64,000 bases of DNA from Neobacillus sp. PS3-40 (GTDB lineage: Bacteria; Bacillota; Bacilli; Bacillales; Cytobacillaceae): assembly GCF_030915485.1 (NCBI RefSeq), contig NZ_CP133266.1, forward strand, positions 3,538,001-3,602,000, read 5' to 3'. The notes beneath the pieces were generated by a model. It worked only from the letters and a program-made list of their open reading frames with translations, had not been told where the DNA came from and made no database searches. This document shows, one piece after another, positions 34,942 through 44,858 of the stretch (the stretch's first letter is position 1; each line of letters starts with the position of its first letter). Made by a program: the position numbers and the translations under genes.

Positions 34942-36419
34942 TTAATTGCTTTATATTCTTTTATAACATGAATAGTTTTAATTTCATCGTCCTCTGGCCC
35001 TTGGACTGGAAGACCCACTTCAAGGTTTTTGCGAATATAGTGAAGGTTTTCCTTTGTGATAATTTCCCCTGGGATGAAAATAGGGATACCAGGAGGATAA
35101 ACCATAATAAATTCAGCAATAATTCTGCCTTCGGATTCCTCAAAAGGAATAGTCTCTGTTTCAGAGTAGAAGGCATCTCTAGGAGTTAAAGCAAGAATAG
35201 GAATATCAGGAAGCATAACTTGTAATGGTTCGACTTTTTCAGCCCGATGTTCGCACTCATCAGCTAAGTCTTCTAATGCTTTTACTAAAAGATTGCCTTC
35301 GTTTTCCGTATCACCAAGTGATACAATGCAAAGAATATTATAAAGATCTGATAATTCTACCTCAATATTATGCTTCTCTCTTAACCATTTTTCCACTTCA
35401 AATCCTGTTAAGCCTAAATCTTTAACACTAATAATAAGCTTGGTTGGATCGTATCCGTAGGTTGCTTTCGACCCTAAAATCTCTTTACCGACACAATATA
35501 AATGATCAATATTATTAATCCTTTTTCGAATGGATTGTGCTAAATTAATTGTCTTATCAATTAATTCGCGTCCTTCTGTTGCGAGTCGTCTACGTGCAAC
35601 ATCTAGAGATGCGAGCAATAAATAGGATGTTGAAGTTGTTGTCAGCATACTGATAATTGATTGTACCCTTTTAGCAGAAACAAGACCTTCCTTCACATTA
35701 AGAACGGAGCTTTGTGTCATGGAACCTCCAAGTTTATGAACACTTGTTGCGGCCATATCGGCACCTGCCTGCATGGCTGAAAGTGGGAGGTCTTCATGAA
35801 AATGAATATGCACTCCATGTGCTTCATCAACAAGAACAGGAACATTATAAGAATGGGAAAGCTCGACAATTTTCTTTAAATCAGCTGAAATACCAAAGTA
35901 TGTTGGATTAATAACAAGAACCCCTTTTGCATCAGGGTGCTGCTTTAATGCTCTTTCAACTGAATCCGTTGTAATCCCGTGTGAGATTCCTAACTTTTCA
36001 TCAATTTCAGGATGAATAAACACAGGAATGGCACCTGAAAAGACAATCGCAGACATAACAGATTTATGAACATTTCTTGGCACAATTATTTTATCATCTG
36101 GTCCACAAACTGCCATAACCATAGTCATAATGGCGCCGCTTGTTCCTTGCACAGAAAAGAATGTATGATCGGCACCGAATGCTTCAGCCGCTAAATCCTG
36201 GGCCTGTTTAATGATACCCTTAGGCTGATGTAAATCATCTAATGGAGCGATATTGATTAAATCAATGGATAAAGCATTATCCCCAATGAACGTTCTGAAT
36301 TCCGGATCAATCCCGGCTCCTTTTTTATGTCCAGGAATATGAAATTGGATTGGATCCTTTTTGGCATGTTTTACTAATCCGCTAAATAACGGTGTTTTAT
36401 TTTGAGACAATTTTTCCAC
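34938..36419 (-). CDS. speA: Arginine decarboxylase SpeA (Orn/Lys/Arg decarboxylase family)
   Basis: 493-residue fold-type I PLP decarboxylase, like B. subtilis SpeA/Cad. Conserved FHIPGHKKG near residues 26-34, QGTSGA near 91-96, VDEAHGVH near 197-204, and the PLP lysine K229 in SVHKLGGSMTQ. It makes agmatine from arginine, the first step to spermidine. Start is GTG 36419 behind GAGGTGC. Its stop lies within repeat B9, and it shares the SR1 terminator by convergence. Confidence 0.9.
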   Translation of the reverse strand: MEKLSQNKTPLFSGLVKHAKKDPIQFHIPGHKKGAGIDPEFRTFIGDNALSIDLINIAPLDDLHQPKGIIKQAQDLAAEAFGADHTFFSVQGTSGAIMTMVMAVCGPDDKIIVPRNVHKSVMSAIVFSGAIPVFIHPEIDEKLGISHGITTDSVERALKQHPDAKGVLVINPTYFGISADLKKIVELSHSYNVPVLVDEAHGVHIHFHEDLPLSAMQAGADMAATSVHKLGGSMTQSSVLNVKEGLVSAKRVQSIISMLTTTSTSYLLLASLDVARRRLATEGRELIDKTINLAQSIRKRINNIDHLYCVGKEILGSKATYGYDPTKLIISVKDLGLTGFEVEKWLREKHNIEVELSDLYNILCIVSLGDTENEGNLLVKALEDLADECEHRAEKVEPLQVMLPDIPILALTPRDAFYSETETIPFEESEGRIIAEFIMVYPPGIPIFIPGEIITKENLHYIRKNLEVGLPVQGPEDDEIKTIHVIKEYKAIK

Positions 36420-36626
36420 GCACCTCTTTATTTAAAAATAAATCATTTTAATACATTAACGATAAAAAGTCATAAAACATTTGAATTATAGCACTATTAA
36501 CCTACTTTGCATAGGGATATGTCTTGTAATATAAAACCACTTCCGGATTAGTTTCTCTACTTAACAGGAAATTTAACCTTTAAGCACGAATTTACAATAA
36601 AAACATTCTTTCAGGGGGATAAAAAG

Positions 36627-37586
36627 ATGAACTGGGAAACGCGTGTAAGCAAATTATTGAATATTCAATTTCCAATTATACAAGGAGGGCTCGCCCATCT
36701 TGCTTATTCTGAACTAGCAGCAGCGGTGTCAAATGCTGGTGGGCTTGGTCAAATAACGGCCATGTCTCTAGAAAGTCCAGAAATGCTTCGTGAAGAAATC
36801 AAAAAAGTAAGGCGCCTAACCTCTTATCCATTTGGTGTTAATTTTTCAATTGGTCAGCATGGAAGGTCCTATAGCGATTTCTTACAAGTAGCAATAGAAG
36901 AAAATGTTCCTGCGATTTCAATGACCGGTGGAAATCCCGCACCTATTTTCGAACAATTAAAGGGAACAAAAATAAAAAAATTAGTTCTTGTTGCAGCAGC
37001 AAGGCAAGCTATTAAAGCTGAGGAGCTTGGCGCGGACGCTGTAATGGTGGTAGGACAGGAGGGTGGAGGACACTTAGGGAGACATGATGTAGGAACAATG
37101 ATTCTAATTCCTAAAGTGGTTGACTCTGTTTCAATTCCAGTAATCGCTTCAGGAGGAATTGGTGATGGTAGAGGACTAATGGCTGCCATGTGTTTAGGGG
37201 CTGAAGGGATTGAGATGGGCACGAGATTCATCGCAACAAAGGAATGTGTTCATGCAAATGAAGCCTATAAGCAAAGACTTGTTGGAGGCACGGAATCTGA
37301 CACTGTCGTTATAAAACGAACGCTAGGAGCCCCTGCACGAGCGATTGCGAATAAATGGACTGAACAAATCCTTGAAATTGAAAAAAATGGGGGAGGATTT
37401 GATCAACTCAAACCATTCATAAGTGGACAAGCGAACAAACAATATATTTACGAGGGAAATGAAGAAAATGGGTTTGGATGGGCTGGTCAAGTAATGGGAT
37501 TAATTAATGATGTACCGACTGTTTCTGAATTATTGAAGAGAATGTTTACAGAATCAGATCAAATACGTGAAAAATGGGGAATTTAA
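36627..37586 (+). CDS. Nitronate monooxygenase-like flavin enzyme (NPD/FabK family)
   Basis: 319-residue TIM-barrel FMN protein of the 2-nitropropane dioxygenase-like family. PIIQGGLAHLAYSELAAAVSNAGGLGQI is the N-terminal FMN signature region (residues about 16-43), and GQEGGGHLG, IASGGIGDGRG and GAEGIEMGTRF follow. May oxidise nitronates or act as an enoyl reductase; the family alone does not decide. AGGGGGAT lies before ATG 36627. Monocistronic, divergent from speA. Confidence 0.8.
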   Translation: MNWETRVSKLLNIQFPIIQGGLAHLAYSELAAAVSNAGGLGQITAMSLESPEMLREEIKKVRRLTSYPFGVNFSIGQHGRSYSDFLQVAIEENVPAISMTGGNPAPIFEQLKGTKIKKLVLVAAARQAIKAEELGADAVMVVGQEGGGHLGRHDVGTMILIPKVVDSVSIPVIASGGIGDGRGLMAAMCLGAEGIEMGTRFIATKECVHANEAYKQRLVGGTESDTVVIKRTLGAPARAIANKWTEQILEIEKNGGGFDQLKPFISGQANKQYIYEGNEENGFGWAGQVMGLINDVPTVSELLKRMFTESDQIREKWGI

Positions 37587-37633
37587 AGATATGATATTGA
37601 GTTAGTTGGTTAAATGAAGGCAGGTGAATAAAA

Positions 37634-37909
37634 ATGGAATATCAGTACCCGATTGATTATCATTGGTCCACAGATGAGATTGTTGAGGTTATTGGTTTTT
37701 TTGAGGCAATCGAAAGGGCATATGAAAAAGGGATTGACCGTGAGGAACTACTTTCAATATATCGTCGCTTTAAGGAAATTGTCCCAAGCAAAGCGGAAGA
37801 AAAGAAATTATGCGCGGAGTTTGAAGAAATGAGTGGGTATTCCTCTTATCGTACAATCAAGGCTGCGAAAGAAGCAGATTCACATGCATTGATATCGATG
37901 AAGAAGTAA
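37634..37909 (+). CDS. yktA: UPF0223 family protein YktA
   Basis: 91-residue all-alpha protein matching YktA/UPF0223: [20 protein letters not shown] at the N terminus, then [15 protein letters not shown] and [13 protein letters not shown]. No known function. CAGGTGAA lies before ATG 37634. Convergent with yktB, with hairpin 37914-37940 between; same pair as in B. subtilis. Confidence 0.88.
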   Translation: MEYQYPIDYHWSTDEIVEVIGFFEAIERAYEKGIDREELLSIYRRFKEIVPSKAEEKKLCAEFEEMSGYSSYRTIKAAKEADSHALISMKK

Positions 37910-37913
37910 AGTA

Positions 37914-37940
37914 GGCTCCCGGAGGTACACTCCGGGAGCC
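37914..37940. terminator. Hairpin between yktA and yktB
   Basis: Perfect 11-bp stem GGCTCCCGGAG/CTCCGGGAGCC with loop GTACA. There is no T-run on the plus side. Confidence 0.65.
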
Positions 37941-37946
37941 ACTTGC

Positions 37947-38576
37947 TTACAAGGAATTAGTTATTTTAGCTAAGGGTATCAATATGTTAAAAACATGATC
38001 TATCTTCTTAAGCAAGACGGAGGGCTCCATTTTAACCGCGATATTCCGGTCAATTTGATAGCCACACAAAATTTCAGCCTTTTTTGTTGTTTGTAAATTT
38101 TTAAAAAAGGAAAGTAATTCTGTTTTTGATAATTGACTTTGTGGAATTGCTCTAGGATTTGTATGATCAGTAGACCAAACAAAATCATCTGGGATTTCAG
38201 AATAGATTTGATCTATTTGACTCTCTAATCTCTTCCCGATTTCTTGTTTGTTTGGTGATTCATAAATAACAGCAAACCAAATAAATAAATGTGTACCCCA
38301 AAGGCCGATCTGAAAATGGGGTAGCATTTTATAGCCACGATGATTGTTGGCAAATGCGACCCATGTGTCTATAGGTGGGTTTTTAGTCCGCCGTGCATGT
38401 TTGGCAACATGTGCAAATATTTCATCGCCTGTTAAAGTGGCTAATATAGGCGCATAGTAATGACCCAAACTTTCAAGCTTAGGCCGAATCCTCTCTTTTA
38501 GTGCTTCCATTCTAGCCTCTAATCCATCTATGGAAAATACATCAAAATCATCGTTTGAAAAACCCGTAAAATTCAT
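37947..38576 (-). CDS. yktB: UPF0637/DUF1054 family protein YktB
   Basis: 209-residue protein, family DUF1054, like B. subtilis YktB: MNFTGFSNDDFDVFSIDGLEARM at the start, WVAFANNHRGYKMLPHFQIG in the middle. Soluble, structure known in the family but function not. ATG 38576 follows AGGAGGTT. Single gene facing yktA. Confidence 0.88.
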   Translation of the reverse strand: MNFTGFSNDDFDVFSIDGLEARMEALKERIRPKLESLGHYYAPILATLTGDEIFAHVAKHARRTKNPPIDTWVAFANNHRGYKMLPHFQIGLWGTHLFIWFAVIYESPNKQEIGKRLESQIDQIYSEIPDDFVWSTDHTNPRAIPQSQLSKTELLSFFKNLQTTKKAEILCGYQIDRNIAVKMEPSVLLKKIDHVFNILIPLAKITNSL

Positions 38577-38755
38577 AGCAACCTCCTACCAGCCATTTTG
38601 TTCATTATTGTAGCATAGCAGCAAGTGTTCCAGAAATTTATTGCTTATTGTTCTTAGGTAATAACACATATTAGTTGCAACATTGCGAGGTAAATCATAC
38701 TATAATAGTAAAAATAGTAAGAAAAATCAGTCTTTTAGAAAGGAGTGTATGTACC

Positions 38756-38950
38756 TTGAAACAAGTAATAAACACTACTCGCAAGCATGCCAAGGAAAAA
38801 GAGAGGGCTGCCACGTTAAAATTAGAAATGGATTACGAACTTGCAACATTATTTGAGGCTTTGGAAAATAGCAACGAGGAAAAGATATTGGAATGTAAAA
38901 TAAAATTGGATACAATTCGCTTAGAATTAATGAGCCTAAATGCATTATAA
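38756..38950 (+). CDS. YkzI-like small helical protein, 64 aa
   Basis: 64-residue protein with a long amphipathic, coiled-coil-like body (LKLEMDYELATLFEALEN, EKILECKIKLDTIRLELM). TTG 38756 follows AAAGGAG at about ten bases and is chosen because no earlier in-frame start has a ribosome site. Position between yktB and suhB suggests B. subtilis YkzI, tentatively. Terminator at 39027-39064. Confidence 0.6.
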   Translation: MKQVINTTRKHAKEKERAATLKLEMDYELATLFEALENSNEEKILECKIKLDTIRLELMSLNAL

Positions 38951-39026
38951 GTGACGAAAGTATTTTAGTTTTTAAGGAGCAACATAAAAAAATGAACAAA
39001 CAAAGAAATATTAATATTTTAGGATA

Positions 39027-39064
39027 AAACGAACTCCCATTACGCAGAATGAGGGAGTTCGTTT
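39027..39064. terminator. Terminator after the ykzI-like gene
   Basis: Stem AAACGAACTCCCAT/ATGAGGGAGTTCGTTT. Confidence 0.8.
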
Positions 39065-39228
39065 ATATTTTGTCCAAAAGTAATGGACTAATGGTAAAAA
39101 ACTGGTCAAGTTGGGTAGGTTAAAAGTTGATGATCTCTGACTTTTTTTATAAGCTTATGGTAAGAATTATCTTTTGATAAAAGATTTTACATAAATGGTA
39201 CAGATATTTTTTTACTGGGGGACTTGGT

Positions 39229-40026
39229 ATGGATTGGGAAAGTATTGATACTTATGCAAAAAAATGGGTTAAAGAAGCAGGGCAAATGATTCGTGCTTCC
39301 TTTGATAAAACCTTGAATATTCAAACAAAGTCAGACCCTAATGATCTGGTCACAAATATCGATCAGGAGATAGAACAATTTTTTATATCTAAAATTAGAG
39401 AAATATTCCCTAACCATAGAATATTAGGTGAAGAGGGGTTCGGTGACGAACTAACAAGTTCAAAAGGAATCGTTTGGTTGATTGACCCTATTGATGGGAC
39501 GATGAATTTCATTCACCAACAACGAAATTTTGCCATTTCCTTAGGAATTTATGAGGGTGGTGTTGGGAAAATTGGTCTTGTTTACGATGTTGTTCATGAT
39601 GAACTGTACCATGCAATAAGTGGAAAAGGTGCATACATGAATGATAAACAGTTACTACCACTAAAAGAAGTAGGTGTAAAAGAATCAATTATTGCTTTAA
39701 ATGCAACTTGGGTGTTGGAGAATGAAAGAATTGATCATCAGTTGCTTATTCCACTTGTGAAGGAAGCAAGGGGTACAAGATCATATGGTAGTGCTGCATT
39801 GGAAATAATTTTCGTTGCTACCGGAAGAGTTGATGCTTATATTTCCTTAAGACTTTCCCCATGGGATTTTGCCGCTGGAGCTGTCATTCTTGAAGAATTA
39901 GGTGGAATCGTGACTAATTTAAGAGGAGAAAAGCTTGATTATCTTTCTAAAGATTCACTACTTGTTGCAAAACCTGGCTTGCACGAAATAATTTTAAAGG
40001 AATATCTTAAGGAAGGTAAATGGTGA
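39229..40026 (+). CDS. suhB: Inositol monophosphatase family protein YktC/SuhB
   Basis: 265-residue Mg2+-dependent phosphatase of the IMPase family. Metal-site motifs: GEEG (67-70), DPIDGT (86-91) and the C-terminal WDFAAGAVI. Likely substrates are inositol or related monophosphates; the B. subtilis equivalent is YktC. GGGGGAC lies before ATG 39229. Convergent with ylaF through terminator 40036-40070. Confidence 0.88.
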   Translation: MDWESIDTYAKKWVKEAGQMIRASFDKTLNIQTKSDPNDLVTNIDQEIEQFFISKIREIFPNHRILGEEGFGDELTSSKGIVWLIDPIDGTMNFIHQQRNFAISLGIYEGGVGKIGLVYDVVHDELYHAISGKGAYMNDKQLLPLKEVGVKESIIALNATWVLENERIDHQLLIPLVKEARGTRSYGSAALEIIFVATGRVDAYISLRLSPWDFAAGAVILEELGGIVTNLRGEKLDYLSKDSLLVAKPGLHEIILKEYLKEGKW

Positions 40027-40035
40027 TTATAAAAT

Positions 40036-40070
40036 AAGAAGCCCGGAATTTTTTCTCCAGGCTTCTTTTT
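40036..40070. terminator. Terminator between suhB and ylaF
   Basis: Stem AAGAAGCC/GGCTTCTT with a 14-nt loop, and T/A tracts on the two sides. Confidence 0.8.
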
Positions 40071-40254
40071 AAAGTTCTCCGTTTTCTCGCATTTTTTTCT
40101 TATTTTTGAATCCAAATCCCATTATTATAATTAATGCCACAATACAGCTAATTACCCCAATTACGCTCTTTTCAGCTATCGCCATACCAATTCCCATCAT
40201 ACTTACAGCTGAAAGTATGGCAAAGACGAGTGAGATCCATTTTATACCTTTCAT
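40069..40254 (-). CDS. ylaF: Small membrane protein YlaF
   Basis: 61-residue protein with two hydrophobic helices (about residues 5-25 and 29-48) and a basic C terminus KNKKKMRENG, as in YlaF of B. subtilis. ATG 40254 (MKGIKWISL) has AAGGGGG six bases before it. The frame extends upstream to 40392 without a usable start. Divergent from typA, as in B. subtilis. Confidence 0.75.
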   Translation of the reverse strand: MKGIKWISLVFAILSAVSMMGIGMAIAEKSVIGVISCIVALIIIMGFGFKNKKKMRENGEL

Positions 40255-40438
40255 TTTCATCCCCCTTAGTATCGATACCTTTACACATGAATGAAATTTG
40301 GCAAAGTATTCTTTAATTTTTATTGTACACCAAAAAGCTTTTAGGTTTCTACCATTATATATGGTATAATGTTTTAGTTGTAAATGAGACAATATATATA
40401 TATAACCTCAACAGAATATAAATAGGAGTGGAACTTTT

Positions 40439-42277
40439 TTGAAAATAAGAGAAGATATACGCAATATCGCCATTATTGCTCACGTTGACCATGGCAAAAC
40501 AACTTTGGTTGACCAGTTGTTAAAGCAATCTGGAACCTTTCGTTCAAACGAGCATGTTGAAGAACGTGCAATGGATTCAAATGATTTAGAAAGAGAACGC
40601 GGAATTACAATATTGGCTAAAAACACAGCTATTCAATATAAAGACACAAGAATTAACATTTTAGATACGCCAGGACACGCCGATTTTGGTGGTGAAGTAG
40701 AGCGTATTATGAAAATGGTTGATGGTGTTTTACTTGTTGTGGATGCATATGAGGGATGTATGCCTCAAACACGCTTTGTTCTTAAAAAAGCATTAGAACA
40801 AAATTTAACACCAATTGTTGTTGTTAATAAAATTGACCGTGACGCTGCTCGTCCAGCAGGAGTAATTGATGAAGTATTAGACTTATTTATTGAACTAGGT
40901 GCAAATGAAGATCAACTTGAGTTCCCAGTTATTTATGCTTCAGCTATAAATGGTACTGCAAGTACAGATCCTGAAAAACAGGATGAAAATATGCAATCAT
41001 TATATGAAGCAATCGTTGAGCACATTCCAGCTCCAGTTGATAATCGGGATGAACCGCTTCAATTCCAAGTAGCGTTGCTTGATTATAATGATTATGTTGG
41101 AAGAATAGGAATCGGGCGGGTATTTCGCGGAACTATGCATGTAGGACAACAGGTAGCCTTAATGAAGTTAGATGGTTCAGTTAAACAATTCCGTGTAACA
41201 AAGATCTTCGGTTTCTTTGGTTTGAAACGTCAGGAAATTGACGAAGCAGTTGCTGGTGATTTAATTGCTGTTTCCGGTATGGAAGATATAAATGTTGGTG
41301 AAACTGTTTGTCCATTTGAAAATCAAGATGCTTTGCCAATTCTAAGAATTGACGAACCAACTTTACAAATGACCTTCCTTGTAAACAACAGTCCGTTTGC
41401 TGGTAGAGAAGGAAAGTATTTAACTTCACGGAAAATTGAAGAAAGACTTCGCTCTCAACTTCAAACAGATGTTAGCTTACGTGTTGAAGATACAGATTCA
41501 CCAGATGCATGGATTGTTTCTGGACGCGGAGAACTACATTTATCTATCCTTATCGAAAACATGCGCCGTGAGGGGTATGAGCTACAGGTTTCAAAGCCTG
41601 AGGTTATCGTTAGAGTTATCGATGGTGTTCGTAGTGAACCAATTGAAAGAGTACAAATTGATGTCCCTGAAGAACATACTGGTTCAGTAATGGAATCAAT
41701 TGGTGCACGTAAAGGCGAAATGTTGGATATGATTAATAATGGATCTGGCCAAGTTCGCTTAATTTTCAATGTACCTGCCAGGGGGTTAATCGGTTATACG
41801 ACTGAGTTCTTAACCTTAACACGCGGTTATGGGATTATTAATCACACATTTGACAGCTATCAGCCAATGCTTCAGGGACAAGTAGGCGGAAGACACCAAG
41901 GTGTACTTGTATCTATGGAGTCAGGAAAAGCTTCCACATATGGTATTATGCAGGTTGAAGATCGTGGAACGATTTTCGTTGAACCTGGTACAGAGATTTA
42001 CGAAGGTATGATTGTTGGAGAAAACACTCGTGAAAATGATATTACTGTTAATATTACAAAAGTAAAACAGGCAACGAATGTTCGTTCTGCTAACAAAGAC
42101 CAAACATCGGTTATTAAAAAACCACGTATCATGACATTAGAAGAGTCTTTAGAATATCTAAATGATGACGAGTATTGTGAAGTAACACCAGAATCAATCC
42201 GCCTTCGCAAAAAGATTCTCGATAAAAATGAGCGGGAAAGATCGGCTAAAAAGAAAAAATATGCGGAGATGAGCTAA
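40439..42277 (+). CDS. typA: Ribosome-associated GTPase TypA/BipA
   Basis: 612-residue translational GTPase. G1 AHVDHGKTT (14-22), G2 RERGITI, G3 DTPGHADF, G4 NKID and the EF-G-like C-terminal domains with [23 protein letters not shown]. Involved in ribosome assembly and stress or low-temperature growth. Start is TTG 40439 with AGGAGTGG upstream. First of the yla cluster; ylaH follows 41 bp later. Confidence 0.95.
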   Translation: MKIREDIRNIAIIAHVDHGKTTLVDQLLKQSGTFRSNEHVEERAMDSNDLERERGITILAKNTAIQYKDTRINILDTPGHADFGGEVERIMKMVDGVLLVVDAYEGCMPQTRFVLKKALEQNLTPIVVVNKIDRDAARPAGVIDEVLDLFIELGANEDQLEFPVIYASAINGTASTDPEKQDENMQSLYEAIVEHIPAPVDNRDEPLQFQVALLDYNDYVGRIGIGRVFRGTMHVGQQVALMKLDGSVKQFRVTKIFGFFGLKRQEIDEAVAGDLIAVSGMEDINVGETVCPFENQDALPILRIDEPTLQMTFLVNNSPFAGREGKYLTSRKIEERLRSQLQTDVSLRVEDTDSPDAWIVSGRGELHLSILIENMRREGYELQVSKPEVIVRVIDGVRSEPIERVQIDVPEEHTGSVMESIGARKGEMLDMINNGSGQVRLIFNVPARGLIGYTTEFLTLTRGYGIINHTFDSYQPMLQGQVGGRHQGVLVSMESGKASTYGIMQVEDRGTIFVEPGTEIYEGMIVGENTRENDITVNITKVKQATNVRSANKDQTSVIKKPRIMTLEESLEYLNDDEYCEVTPESIRLRKKILDKNERERSAKKKKYAEMS

Positions 42278-42318
42278 GCTTATCTCCAAGCTTTTGATGA
42301 AGGAGGTCAAGATGTAAA

Positions 42319-42633
42319 ATGAATATTACTGAACGGCTTTCGTTTTTTGCTGCTCTCTATAAAGTAACCGAGCAGCCTAAAGTTGGTATGTGGCTTCTTT
42401 ATTTAACGATTGTAGCATTATCCATAGTTGTTTATAAACTTGGATTTGCAAAGAAATTGCCGCTCGGAAAATCCATTCTCATTTATATCTTTTTGGCCCT
42501 TGGTTGTACGATCATGACATTCTTCGGGATTTTTCTTCCTATAGCTGAGGGACTATTAGTCGCTGCTATTATTCTTATTATTTATAAGGTTCGGCTTCAT
42601 CAATCAAAGAAACAACAAGCTGAAGCGAAGTAG
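42319..42633 (+). CDS. ylaH: YlaH family membrane protein
   Basis: 104-residue protein with three hydrophobic segments (roughly 21-38, 47-65 and 68-88) and a basic, glutamine-rich tail. It matches YlaH by pattern ([25 protein letters not shown]) and by position after typA. AAGGAGGT lies before ATG 42319. The next gene starts 13 bp after its stop, indicating one transcript. Confidence 0.8.
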   Translation: MNITERLSFFAALYKVTEQPKVGMWLLYLTIVALSIVVYKLGFAKKLPLGKSILIYIFLALGCTIMTFFGIFLPIAEGLLVAAIILIIYKVRLHQSKKQQAEAK

Positions 42634-42646
42634 GAGGGCTTAATCA

Positions 42647-42940
42647 ATGAAAACATTGCAGGATGCACTTTATAATTGGCTCACTATTAAAATTGTTAGC
42701 AATGCCCGTCCAGATGATTCAGCAGCTAGAGAAACAACTGAGCTTTTTGAAGAGATCTTGTTATCGAAATTTGGAGCAACAGATCTGAAGATTACGAAAG
42801 ATAAGACACTGTATCGTGTTTCTTATAAACATGAAGGCGAAGTTAAAGAAAATCGCTTTCCGATCGTATTAGCTGATTTTACACTTGAACAGATAAACGA
42901 AAACCCAGAAAGATATGTAAATTATCCTGTTGAAGATTAA
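42647..42940 (+). CDS. Hypothetical protein, 97 aa, downstream of ylaH
   Basis: Unrecognised 97-residue soluble protein (ALYNWLTIKIVSNARPDDSA, TTELFEEILLSKFG, YRVSYKHEGEV). Conserved-looking, with a GGAGGG ribosome site seven bases before ATG 42647 and tight spacing to ylaH. It has no counterpart that I recall between ylaH and ylaI of B. subtilis. A strong terminator follows. Confidence 0.65.
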   Translation: MKTLQDALYNWLTIKIVSNARPDDSAARETTELFEEILLSKFGATDLKITKDKTLYRVSYKHEGEVKENRFPIVLADFTLEQINENPERYVNYPVED

Positions 42941-42987
42941 GAAAAACCCCTCATGTCTTGGACTTTTTACTTCAGGGGTGTAATAAT

Positions 42988-43041
42988 AAAAATGCACACG
43001 AGATTTCACATATGAAATCTCGTGTGCATTTTTTTTTAGGT
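42988..43041. terminator. Very strong bidirectional terminator
   Basis: Perfect 21-bp stem (42988-43008 with 43013-43033), loop CATA, flanked by A-run and T-run. It serves the plus-strand typA-ylaH genes and minus-strand ylaI. Confidence 0.85.
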
Positions 43042-43170
43042 GACATCAGCTATAAAAATAGTATTTAGGAAAATATCCTAGTTATAATTTTTTTGCTAAT
43101 TATTATGTGACACCATAATTCAGGTGCGTGGATTATTTTGTATCTCGTGATGGAGATTGTTGTGATTATC

Positions 43171-43371
43171 TTACCAATCTTCCTTCTCAGTGCGAGTTCG
43201 ATACAAACGGAAGTTTCCAGTATCAATTCTGGCCTTTGTTTTTTCAGTTATTCGTTTGTAGCATTCATTACATAAGTATGTATGAATAGGGCGATTGCGC
43301 AGGCGTTTAGCTAACAATGTTTCGTCTTCAATCGCTTCAATTTTATCACATATAACGCATTTTACTCTCAT
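43171..43371 (-). CDS. ylaI: YlaI zinc-finger-like protein (DUF2197)
   Basis: 66-residue protein with two CxxC pairs, CVIC near residues 5-8 and CNEC near 39-42, suggesting a structural zinc site. Matches YlaI (MRVKCVICDKIE, RLRNRPIHTYLCNECY). ATG 43371 has GGGGGG four to five bases before it; the earlier in-frame start 43395 is unsupported. Function unknown. Confidence 0.82.
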   Translation of the reverse strand: MRVKCVICDKIEAIEDETLLAKRLRNRPIHTYLCNECYKRITEKTKARIDTGNFRLYRTRTEKEDW

Positions 43372-43561
43372 AAGGCCCCCCAAATCTATAAACATTACTA
43401 CTTAGTTAAAAGAAATCAATACATAACAGAAAGATGAATGTTTATATTATAATATATCATGCTTCAATTTAGAAAGGTAATTCAAATTCGTATTGTTTGA
43501 TGTGAAAAATGGTTCGTAGTAAGATGGTGTAAATATTTAAATAAAATAGGGGGTTGGAAAA

Positions 43562-44017
43562 ATGGCAAATCAAGTAGAGAAAAAACTTATAAAGCCTTTA
43601 TATGATGAATTGCAAAAGGAAAGATTTGTAACAATTTCAACTGTAGATTTTGAAACAGGCGGACCAAACGTCAGTGCGATTTCTTGGGTTCTGGCCAAAA
43701 ACGAAAATACACTTTATTTTGCGGTTGATAATCGGTCAAGAATTATTCAAAATATTAATCAAAATAAAAAAGTTGTTATTACTATCATTGCAAATGAATC
43801 GATTTACTCGATTCAAGGCGATGCAACGGTAAAACTAGAAAAGTTAAATGATGTTCCATTAAAGCTTGCCATGGTTGAAATGGTGATAGAAGAAGTACGC
43901 GATGTTATGTTTTATGGTTCTAAAATTGTTAATGACCCAAAATATGAAAAAACATATGATAACGATGCAGCTACACACTTAGACAAACAAGTAATGGATG
44001 CAATGAAAAAAGCTTAG
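43562..44017 (+). CDS. Pyridoxamine 5'-phosphate oxidase-fold protein
   Basis: 151-residue split-barrel flavin-binding family protein: FVTISTVDFETGGPNVSAISWVL, LYFAVDNRSRIIQNINQNKKV and SIQGDATV are the usual three blocks. Probably binds FMN or F420-like cofactor; no specific reaction can be assigned. AGGGGGTT lies before ATG 43562. A small hairpin follows the stop (CTAGTCAATTGACTAG, then TTTTCTTTTT). Confidence 0.75.
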   Translation: MANQVEKKLIKPLYDELQKERFVTISTVDFETGGPNVSAISWVLAKNENTLYFAVDNRSRIIQNINQNKKVVITIIANESIYSIQGDATVKLEKLNDVPLKLAMVEMVIEEVRDVMFYGSKIVNDPKYEKTYDNDAATHLDKQVMDAMKKA

Positions 44018-44043
44018 TCAATTGACTAGGCCTTTTCTTTTTC
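44015..44043 (+). terminator. Terminator after the PNPOx-fold gene
   Basis: Stem TTAGTCAA/TTGACTAG followed by GCCTTTTCTTTTT. Confidence 0.6.
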
Positions 44044-44077
44044 ACGCCTACATTAAGAGCTAAATAAACTACCTACT

Positions 44078-44662
44078 TTACTTCTTATAATTAGATTCCT
44101 GTTCTTGCTTCTTATCGAGGCTTTTCTTTTCATTTGGTGAAAGTTTTTTCTTCTGATCCTGCATTCCATTTTTGGGAGTAGGGTTAATTAAATCTCCTGG
44201 TACCTCGGGCATTAAACGCCCCGCAACATCTGAAAGTTCATTCATTATCCCTTGTATGGGCCTACCTTTTTTTATTTCAGCAGAGATCTCTTTAAGTCTT
44301 TGGGTGGTATCTGGATCAGCAACCACAATTGCTTTAGCGCCATATGGATCATTCTTAAGGCTTTCAGCTACTGAATATTTTATTGTGCCGACTTGAGACC
44401 TATCGATTTTCGAATTTACATCAATTCCAACAATTGCATATCTCCCTAAAACAACTGCAGTGGCATCATTTACATTCGGAATACTTGATGCAAGCATAAC
44501 AAGACGTTTGGAGATTTCTTGACCTGATTTCTTATCAACTTTTTGAATATAGCTGTTTTTAACATGAATAAATTGCTGTTTTTCATTTTTCTGGACACCG
44601 CTATGGAAATTACATCCTGTTAAAATAGAAAAAATTACAGATATGATAAGGATTTTTTTCAT
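44078..44662 (-). CDS. ylaJ: YhcN/YlaJ family sporulation lipoprotein
   Basis: 194-residue lipoprotein: signal MKKILIISVIFSILTGC with lipobox LTGC, then the YhcN/YlaJ domain (IPNVNDATAVVLGRYAIVGIDV, DPDTTQRLKEISAEI) and a Lys/Gln-rich tail. Family members are found in spores or made during sporulation or germination. ATG 44662 has GGAGGT upstream; the long upstream extension to 44803 has no signal logic. Divergent from ylaK. Confidence 0.85.
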   Translation of the reverse strand: MKKILIISVIFSILTGCNFHSGVQKNEKQQFIHVKNSYIQKVDKKSGQEISKRLVMLASSIPNVNDATAVVLGRYAIVGIDVNSKIDRSQVGTIKYSVAESLKNDPYGAKAIVVADPDTTQRLKEISAEIKKGRPIQGIMNELSDVAGRLMPEVPGDLINPTPKNGMQDQKKKLSPNEKKSLDKKQEQESNYKK

Positions 44663-44858
44663 TATGAAATTTACCTCCGTGTTGAAATAGATGTTGGGGC
44701 AATAATTTAGACCCCTTCTTGACCATAGTTTCATTTTATTGTGTGGAAGTTCTTCTATCTTTATTCGATTAAACATATATTTTACCAAAGTCCTACCTAG
44801 CAATTATTATTTTAAAAGTGTAAAAAAGATCGATATCAGGTAAGCGGGGGGCATAGGT

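Noticed and set aside
38975-39026. 11-codon frame with an AAGGAG upstream after the ykzI-like gene
   Set aside because: Spacing to the ATG is too long and the frame is too short to support.
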